A stretch of DNA of 64,000 nt from Persicaria tinctoria (Eukaryota > Streptophyta > Magnoliopsida > Caryophyllales > Polygonaceae): the NCBI GenBank assembly GCA_037127255.1, contig JBANSL010000018.1, forward strand, positions 18,387,175 through 18,451,174, given 5' to 3'. Below the pieces are notes generated by a model. That model made no database searches and was not told the origin of the DNA. It worked only from the letters and a program-made list of their open reading frames with translations. Shown here in pieces: positions 56,439 through 64,000 of the stretch. Made by a program: the position numbers and the translations under genes. Within the stretch, counting starts at the first letter, position 1, and each line of letters opens with the position of its first letter.

Positions 56439-57540
56439 CTAAGTGAATCCAGCCGAAGAAGGGCTTGGAGGGTCTAGCTAAAGGGTATCGCTATAATCAA
56501 ATTTATGAGTTTTTGTCTTGTACACAACACGACCTACTTTGGATTTATGAATAACATCAATTTAATTAAGTGATAACAAAGCTTATCACCATCACCGTCT
56601 ATCTCTATCTATCATCTTACAAGTATGTAAAAAAAGGGAACGGTAAAAGTATAGTTCAAGTAGCTGCTGTTTAATCTCAACTAGATTTAGAGAAGTTGGT
56701 TTTAATTTTGAAGAAAGAGAGAGATGGAATAAAGGTTGCAACTTTAGAACCCCTAATCTGAAACCCATATACATAAAACCTGGAAATTACAATACATTGC
56801 TAGAAAGATTGCTGCTCATCCTGAGAAATTGAAAATTACAACCATCGACGAATCTCTTGAAACTATTTGACAAAAAATCTTGCAACTTTAGAACCCCTAA
56901 TCTGTAAGACTGTAATCATGGCCTGGGTATCATAATAAAGGTTGCAACTTTAGTCGATGAATGGATGGATAAACATCAAAATTAACAATTCAAAAGAACT
57001 GAAAATCAGCAATTAGGATCAGTAAGCATACCTGGTAGACAGGTTGAGAAACAACGCGCATAGATAACTTCCAACAACAGCCGTTAATGGATTATATGAG
57101 AATAAATTCGCTCAAAAGGGGATTGATTGCCTCAACGAAAAAAGACTCAAACTTTCCCAAATTCAATCCTCAAAATTGTAGCAAATAGATCAGACTTATA
57201 ATTATCGTATCAGCCTGAGATTTGGATTAAGCAGATCTAAACTCCCATCCAACATCTGACACTTATCGCCATCTGATTTCCCTTTATCTCTTATCTTTTA
57301 AATCAGCTTTTCAGTTTGGCGAAATATACGTGATTGAATCCATTCCTATTCCTAGATATGGTCATCATTTATATTTTATATATCTATCCTAGAACAATCC
57401 CCTCACATGAGGCTCATGATATTGCTCGCCCTGATCTAGGGTTTTATTTATTTTTAAACACAACAATTAACAAGTGAGATCATGGATTAGGTTCTTTCCT
57501 TTGTTTAAACACAACAATTGGTAATTAGGGTGAGGAGTTA
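56439..57540. other. intergenic and F-box leader, duplicated at 50.7-51.66 kb
   Basis: No coding was seen. Internal repeats of AAAGGTTGCAACTTTAG occur near 56732, 56878 and 56937. Several blocks match 50700-51660 and probably represent the upstream region of the F-box gene. Confidence 0.55.
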
Positions 57541-57544
57541 GGGC

Positions 57545-60233
57545 TTAGAGATCGAGAGCTTTGTTTCCCAATAGATCATCATCGATCTCAATTTCTTGGT
57601 CATCATTTTCCATGATATGATGATCATCATCGGCTTCGATCATCTCACCATTAAGGTCACTATGCGCTGGCTCTTCTTCATTGACATTGATTACTGTCAG
57701 AACAAGACTCCTCGTCTCTATCCCTTGATCATTAGATGTTATGGATGAAGCTTCCTCCATCGTGATGGCAAAGGAGTCACCTTGCAGTTGGTCGCTCCTC
57801 ACTGCACCATTGTCATCATTATGAACTGGTGCTACATCGATTATTGTCTGAACAATACCACTCATCTCTGCTCCTTGATCATTAGATAATGCCGATGAAG
57901 CTTTCTCTGCCATGATGGCAAGGGAATCTCCTTGCAGTTGCTCGCTCCTCACTGCACCATTATCATCATTATGCACTGGTGCTACATATTCTATTATTGT
58001 CTGAACATTAATATCAGTACTCATCTCTGCTCCTTGATCATTCGATGATATGGATGAAGCTTTCTCCGTCGCGATGGGAAGGAAATCTCCTTGCAGTTGC
58101 TCACTGCATATCATGGGATTTAGAAATTACCAGTAAATTAAATAATAATCCTTTCAATAATGCAGTCTCATTCATGTCCATGCCACAGTACAAGCTTTAT
58201 GTATGTATGTCTGGTCGATCGATTTCCTCACCTTCTAAGACGCTTGGAACTATCTTTTTCTTGACCCAGAAGATTCAAATTCGAATCATCTTAATTGGCA
58301 GCATGGAATCCTTGTATAATCATTGGATGCATCTGCATGTGCATCTTCAGTGACTGTTGTGGATGCAGCTGCATGTGCATCTTCAGCTTCCTTTGCCTTA
58401 GCCCAAATGGATGGGCATATTGCAATAATCATTAAAATACAACTTGCAACGCTGCATTAAGATCAATTGGCAAATAATTAAATTAAATTAACTACCTTCT
58501 CTCATTGGAAACTACATAGTATATATGAAGCATTTAAACTGACAATTAACTTGAACAATAAACATATATGCCTAGCCATATTTTATAATATATACCTTCC
58601 CCAATGTAGTTGTCCTGTTAAAGCAAGTGGAGCTGCAATTGTATCTATTATTAGGGGAAGGCTCGAGAATGCAGCCACATAAGATTTCCCTTTCTGTTGC
58701 TCACACCATTTTAGCCCTACCGATGCTATCACCGAAGCAAAGACACACTGCAATATTTATTGACAATCAAAAGGATCACGAATGTTAATTAAAGTGCGTT
58801 AATTTGGCCAATAACTTGTATACCAATATATGCTCGATCAATTACTAAAATGTATTTCAAGTTCAAGGAAGAAGCTAAAAGTAACTAACACAAAATATCA
58901 TCACACCCATTGTGGTATTCAGTTGTAGGTCTTTAAACTGGAATCTGAAGCGTATCTCTGCTGTTAGTGCTCCAAAGAAGTCCATCAAACCTCCCATTGC
59001 AAAGGTATACGCCAAATCCGGGCACATTTTTTCCTGCATGGTGGAATGGTGTCGCATCCAAGGTTGAGTACTGAGCATGGTCAAGTATATATGGTGTGTA
59101 ACATAAAACTACGCCAGATTATCATTCACGCGACGGACCAAGTTCGTCGCCTGAATAGGGTTTTTCGTCGCATGATCACTCAGGCGACGAACATTCGTCT
59201 CCTGAACTGTTGTCCGTTGACCACCATCCCTTGAGTATTCCGTCGACGGCCATTCGTATGTTCGTCGCCTGAGAGGCGACGAATAAATAGTTCGTCGCCT
59301 CATCACATTGTCAGAGTTGGAGGGCCATCCAAGCCCGCCCATTAGACTTCAGGCGACGAACATTTCTTCATAACTTCGTCGCCTCAATCTATTCTCAGAA
59401 TTTATTGAAATAAAAAAGTAAATTCTAGCGACGAATATTGGCTTGGAGTTTGGTCGCCTCAATCTGTCCTCAGAAGCGACTATTTTGTATAATATTTTAA
59501 TTTGACTATTTATATTTAAAATCGACATATATAAAAAATAATAATAATTAAAATCTACATATAACACATTAACACTAATTGAACCTTAATACCATATAAA
59601 TGTGATATATTACACAATAAATCATATTTTTTACAAAGTGTTTTTTCAAATACTGTACTATTAACAAAATTGAGTACAAAGACAGCTCATCAATCAATAC
59701 ACAGTACACAGACCCTAATACACAGAGCTTTTTAATAATCTTCAATTCATCTTCAATCCCCTAAAGCCAAATCAAACCGATGAACCTGGACCTGCAAATT
59801 AACAAATACACAACTCATCAATCAAACAACTACAAAGAAAAAACACACAAGCAAAATCATGAATAAATAAAAGCAACTCACCAAATCACAACCCAATACA
59901 AGTGAACCAAATCAAATTAACCCCCACTACAACCAAAATAAACTCAACGAAATCCCTAGATCTAATCATCATTCATAAACTCAACGGAGGGAGATAGAGA
60001 AGTGGGGGCGGTTTCTCATATCTGAACGGAGGGAGACTGAGATGATAGTTAATTACCGTGTTGACGGTGGTGCCAGATCTGCGAAGGTGACCGGTGGAGT
60101 GTCGACGGTGGTGCCAGATCTGAGAAGGTGACCGGTGGAGTGTCGATGGTGACTGGTGGACTGGAACGAGGCTCGAACTTCCCCTTTTGTTCTCCTTCTC
60201 CATGATAGCACGCAGAGACAGATCCAGATCCAG

Positions 60234-60290
<57 letters not shown>

Positions 60291-63200
60291 AAGTGTGGAA
60301 CCTGTGAAGAGGACTGCAGAGAAGCGGTAGTGATGGAGGAAGAAGATAGGAAGAAAGGCGAGAGAGGAAGAACGGAGGGGCGGTAGTGAGAGAGGAAGAA
60401 CAGAGGGAGGCGGTAGTCAGATAAATGGAGTTGGGTTTTAGAAAACCCTAAGCGCGGGTCCAATTTCATTTTCAACCAGCCCGCTTCAATTTGAGTTTCA
60501 ACCAGCCCGCCTCTACTCTCCAATTTGCAGCCTTTACTTTATTTTCCCTCCCCTTATTTTATTTTTAATCAGTGTATTTAATTATCAATTTTTTTCTGAT
60601 TTTTTTTCCTATTCTTGCATAATAACATAAAAAAATAAGTTTTATGCAACTTTAAATGATATATTAATTTAAAAATTGTTAATCTAATTAGGGAGTACAT
60701 TGTTATCTTAACCCAAAATTGTAAAAAAAGTATAGGTTAAATATATAAAGTAAAAATAAAAATATTTTTAAGGAAAAAAAAAAACTGTTTGGTAGTCCAA
60801 ATTATGGAAAGAAATATTATAAATGACATATGTGTATGAAAGAGTTGAAAATTGTTTACAAAAATAAACACTACTAGTATAATCCCCGCGCCATGGCGCG
60901 ATATTTAATAAATAAAATAATGAAGGTAGACTTGAAATCTTTAAGAAAATGGTAAAAATGTTAACCATAAAGTTAGGCTCCAGAAAACGGTTTTTAAATT
61001 AAGATATTATATTGATATAAATTATTAGTATTGTAATGTATAAAGATTTAAATATAGATTAATACTAGACATTAGATTTAATCCAATATTTTGATTTAAA
61101 TCCAATGGTTAGTCAATGGGTAAAAAATTAAAAGCAGAAAACTGTAAATGTATAAAAAAGATGAAGAGAGTGATTAGTTTAAAAAATTTAAATGAAGGAG
61201 TTGTTGACATATCATCAAAAATATTATAAATTAAGATATTATATCGATAGATATTTTGAATTAAACCCAATAGTTAGGAAATGGGTAAAAAAATGAAAAT
61301 TAAAAGAAAAAACGTGATGGGTTAAAAGGGATTGGAATAAGGAGAGCGCGCCACGTCAGCGGAAAGTATATGAAATTAAGTAGTTATATAGATAGTTAGT
61401 AAATGGGTAAAAAATGAAAATTAAAAGAAAAAACGTGATTGGTTAAAAGGGAGTGGAATAAGGAGAGCGCGCCACGTCAGCGGAAAGTATACGAAATTAA
61501 GTAGTTATATAGATTATATATTTATATACTATCACCAAACCTACGTGACAATTTGTAAGTTTTTTGAATTTTATCTTTAAATAAGTAATTATTTAATTGA
61601 TTTAATATATAATTTCAATATTTTAAGACTTGCAATTTTTTTTTAATAAAGTTAGTAAAAATAGTTAATTTGTGAATATTAGATTTCAAAAGTTAATTTT
61701 AAAAATCAATTACAGCCAATTTTTTTTTACAATTTACTTATTTTAAAAGTTAATTAAGACTTACAAGCATTATTTATTTTATGTCTTAGATGAGGCGCCT
61801 TAGATCACTTTTTTTTTTTTACTATCTTACCTTTATTTTCTCTATTTATTTCTCCTTCTTTCTAGCCATCTTTTTCATGAAAATAATGAACAAGTTATGT
61901 ATATCTTCTTCAAAAGTATTCGCACAATCATGTGCTTATGATTTTTTAATCATTATATGATAGCTTATATTTTCCTTATTAGTTTTATCCTAATGATAAT
62001 AATTATATGTATTTCAAATTATAATAGGTGATGTGTTTGAGTTTTATTACTACTTTATCTTATTAAATCATTTAAAAAATTGTATTATATCCCTTTCCAA
62101 CTAATTTATAAATTAAAAAATTAATTTATCCATTTTTTTTTTGTAAACAAGTATATGTTAATATAGTATTATATAGATATATATAGAATGGTGTTCAATT
62201 TGAAATGAATCAAAATTCCGGGTATTACACTATGTCAATCTAAATGTCGATATTGAGCTTAATCTCAATCTCAAATAGATATTAGAAATTTATATATAAC
62301 ATCTATCACAAACTCTATATTTATCAATCAAAATCTCAATATTGATCTCAATCTCAATATAAATCACAATGTCAATTTAAATCTCGATATTGATCTCAAT
62401 CTCAATCTCAAATGGATATTAGAAATTTATATATAACATATATCACAAAATCTATATTTATCAAACAAAATCTCAATATTGATCTCAATCTCAATATCAG
62501 TCAGATCAATATCAATCTCGATATTGATCTCAATTTTTTCTGCCATTTTCCATAACATCTATCACAAAATCTATATTCATCAACCAAAATCTCAATCTCA
62601 TTCTCAATCTCGATATTGATCTCAATCTCAAACGGAAATTGGAAATTTATATGTGATGTCTATTGTAAAATATATTAACAACCAAACTCTCAATATTATT
62701 CGTAGTCTTAAACTCTAACGGAAATTAGAAATTCACATATAACATCCATCATAATGGATTTAAAATTTTAAAGCTCTCAATATCATTCTTATTATAATAG
62801 ATTCAAAATTTTAAAGCTTTTTCTATGGTATATTTATAAGATTTTTTTAGTTTATCAAAATTCATTAGATTTGTTAAAAAAAAAACGCTTTTTAAATTTA
62901 CATTTATTTTAGACTCCTTAAAAATAATTAACATTTTAGGAGCTAAGAGCAAAAAAATCAAGAATAAATGATCATTTGGAAATTTAATTTACATCTATAT
63001 ACTACGTAGATTATAACATTACAAATTATTTTTACAAATATAACGGTAGTTAGTATGGTTTTAACTTTATTAAAATATTACATAACTAATTTATAATTCA
63101 TGACATTATAAGTTATGATTTTATAACAATATGATTATAACATTACAAATTTATTGATTATAACATTATATATTTGAATGTTTTATGACTTATCAGTTAT

Positions 63201-64000
63201 TACTAATAACTCATATTATATTCATACATATATGAATATAATATTAACAAATACATGAACTCATATAAAAACATGATAAATATATCTCTAGTTAAATACT
63301 TTAGTATTGTTTTATAGAAATATTATGAATATTACCTAATGAATATGGTTGTATTAAAATATAATAAATATAATAAAATTATAAATATAATAAGATTATA
63401 AGTTCTCAAGTGACGGACTTAGAAATAAATATTGGTCGACTGAATGAATTTTAAATTTTCACAAAAATTTATGCGAAAAATCTCGGCACCTGAAAGTCTG
63501 AAACGTCATTATAGCGACGGAAACCAATGTTCGTCAGCTGAAATATCATTCAAGCGACGGAATTTATATGTTCGTCTCCTGAAATATGTTTCAAGCGACG
63601 GAATTTATATATTCGTCGCCTAAATTTGCTATTTCTGACAACCATAATTGGGGTCTATATTCAGGTGACCGTATTTATATAAATGTGCGTCGCCTAAAAT
63701 AAGTTCGTCGCCTAAACTATGTTCAAGCAACGAACTTTGAAACTAACTCGTCGCCTAAATCTAATCTGAGATGGGTTTTGGCACTGGGAGATTCAGGCGA
63801 CGAACACTTATAAGTTCGTCGCCGGAACTGAACTTGGGCGACGGAAGCTACAGGGTTCGTCGCCTGAGGTGCAATCCGGCATAGTGATTTATAAATTAAC
63901 AAAAACCACTTAAACTAATTGGCTGCTGTATAAATTAATGATCACCTGATGTAAAGTAGTGAAGTAAGCAGTAATAACTGTAGAACTTGCAAAGCAGACT
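57545..64000 (-). CDS. unrecognised membrane protein with acidic C-terminal repeats (partial)
   Basis: Exons on the minus strand: from beyond 64000 to 63946, 59033-58890, 58748-58606, 58451 to about 58232, and 58103-57545. The first three join in phase. Hydrophobic stretches (TVITAYFTTLH; YTFAMGGLMDFFGAL; CVFASVIASVGL; LPLIIDTIAAPLAL; CILMIIAICPSIWA) suggest four or five membrane segments. The last exon encodes about three 50-53-residue repeats marked by R-S-E/D-Q-L-Q-G-D and SNDQG, then an acidic tail ending NKALDL. In the reading used, a stop appears near 58272, so the 58451 exon may end earlier or the gene may be damaged. No family was recognised. The 5' end lies outside the window. Confidence 0.6.
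60063..60146. repeat. 42-bp tandem repeat
   Basis: Two copies of a unit containing GACGGTGGTGCCAGATCTG and GAAGGTGACCGGTGGAGTGT, differing at one or two bases, in GC-rich exon-like DNA inside the CACTA-like element. Confidence 0.85.
60236..60290. repeat. (GA)n microsatellite
   Basis: About 27 GA units. It gives spurious RERERE or SLSLSL frames. Confidence 0.97.
60874..61513 (-). mobile_element. ~640-bp Helitron-like element
   Basis: On the minus strand it begins TCTATATAACTACTTAATTT (61513), preceded by A. It ends with a hairpin (CGCGCCATGGCGCG, 60887-60900), then GGGATTATA and CTAG (60874), followed by T. Insertion between A and T fits Helitrons. It has no coding (no Rep/helicase). The 5' terminal ~117 bp is present twice in tandem (about 61280-61513). 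Confidence 0.75.
61280..61513. repeat. tandem duplication of the Helitron 5' end
   Basis: Two nearly identical ~117-bp units both contain GGAGAGCGCGCCACGTCAGC and AAGTAGTTATATAGAT. The duplication includes the element's 5' terminus. Confidence 0.8.
62215..62770. repeat. degenerate repeats rich in ATCTCAAT
   Basis: Several ~140-bp units share GATATTAGAAATTTATATAT, AACATCTATCACAAAATC and AATATTGATCTCAATCTC, starting near 62277, 62413, 62550, 62634 and 62715. No coding was seen. They lie inside the CACTA-like element. Confidence 0.7.

Larger units (their letters stand above)
59107..63886. mobile_element. CACTA-like element in an intron of the membrane protein gene
   Basis: The ends are inverted: AACTACGCCAGATT at 59107 (first base changed from C) and, reversed, CACTATGCCGGATT ending 63886. 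Both subterminal zones are packed with TTCGTCGCCTGA motifs in either orientation (59135-59460 and 63480-63870). The flanking bases (TAA left, ATT right) do not form a clear 3-bp duplication. No transposase was seen. It carries exon-like DNA around 59980-60530 and a nested Helitron. Removing it leaves an intron of about 130 bp. Confidence 0.75.

Noticed and set aside
60053..60523. 156-codon minus frame with a long SLSLSL run and plus frame with RERERE
   Set aside because: The length comes from a (GA)n microsatellite. Flanking DNA is a possible captured leader but no domain is readable.
62215..62770. Satellite or centromeric array
   Set aside because: Only four or five diverged copies exist and they lie inside a transposon.

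Overview
The window is nuclear DNA of a flowering plant, most likely a eudicot. Genes have GT-AG introns, the spacers are very AT-rich, and the transposon families are typical of plants: Ty1/copia elements primed by initiator tRNA-Met, TRIMs, CACTA, Mutator-like, Helitron-like, Tourist-like and SINE/LINE copies. The species could not be identified. Most of the 64 kb is layered mobile DNA. Genic sequence is confined to about 46.9-50.1 kb and 52.9-64 kb.

Layout. 1-4.6 kb: AT-rich spacer, two LTRs in inverted orientation with their primer-binding sites facing each other (about 1.82-3.06 kb), and a minus-strand LTR (3.44-4.05 kb). 4.63-10.02 kb: a ~300-bp SINE/LINE copy split by a complete 5.1-kb CACTA element (4836-9924). 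That element has 13-bp perfect TIRs and an AGA target duplication, and carries exon series from an RRP15-like and a CTNNBL1-like gene. 10.1-13.5 kb: a foldback element, an AT-bounded module with about 1.1 kb of degenerate GATGAATATTG repeats, and a 330-bp SINE/LINE copy with a 17-bp target duplication. 14.0-19.6 kb: a Mutator-like element (14008-19575, 9-bp duplication) with a decayed transposase plus OTU-protease gene. Twelve 18-bp palindromes of the form ACCGCAT-N4-ATGCGGT lie in its two subterminal zones. 20.5-21.3 kb: a foldback MITE. 21.5-31.1 kb: a chimeric non-autonomous LTR element (LTR types A-B-A) flanked by a 250-bp direct duplication, with a full copia element (22943-29273) nested in its B-type LTR. 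32.3-38.1 kb: a second copia element whose 3' LTR carries a 510-bp TRIM. 39.6-41 kb: SINE-like and LINE RNase H remnants. 41.9-45 kb: a Helitron-like 3' end and fragments of a bHLH93-like transcription factor gene. 45.7-46.7 kb: a 1-kb non-autonomous MULE with a 9-bp target duplication, directly upstream of a GH3 gene.

The clearest host gene is a four-exon GH3 acyl-acid amido synthetase (46942-50072, + strand, 624 codons), closest by eye to the JAR1/group II type. Downstream are TRIM remnants, a LINE/SINE insertion, a MAP-kinase-like pseudogene interrupted by LINE sequence, a truncated F-box gene (minus), and a minus-strand multi-exon gene for an unrecognised membrane protein with a repetitive acidic C-terminus. 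One intron of that last gene holds a 4.8-kb CACTA element, which itself contains a ~640-bp Helitron.

Nothing here forms an operon or pathway. The host genes are unrelated neighbours, and the main story is nested transposition with repeated capture of gene fragments. All gene identities come from reading translated motifs by eye. No database search was possible.
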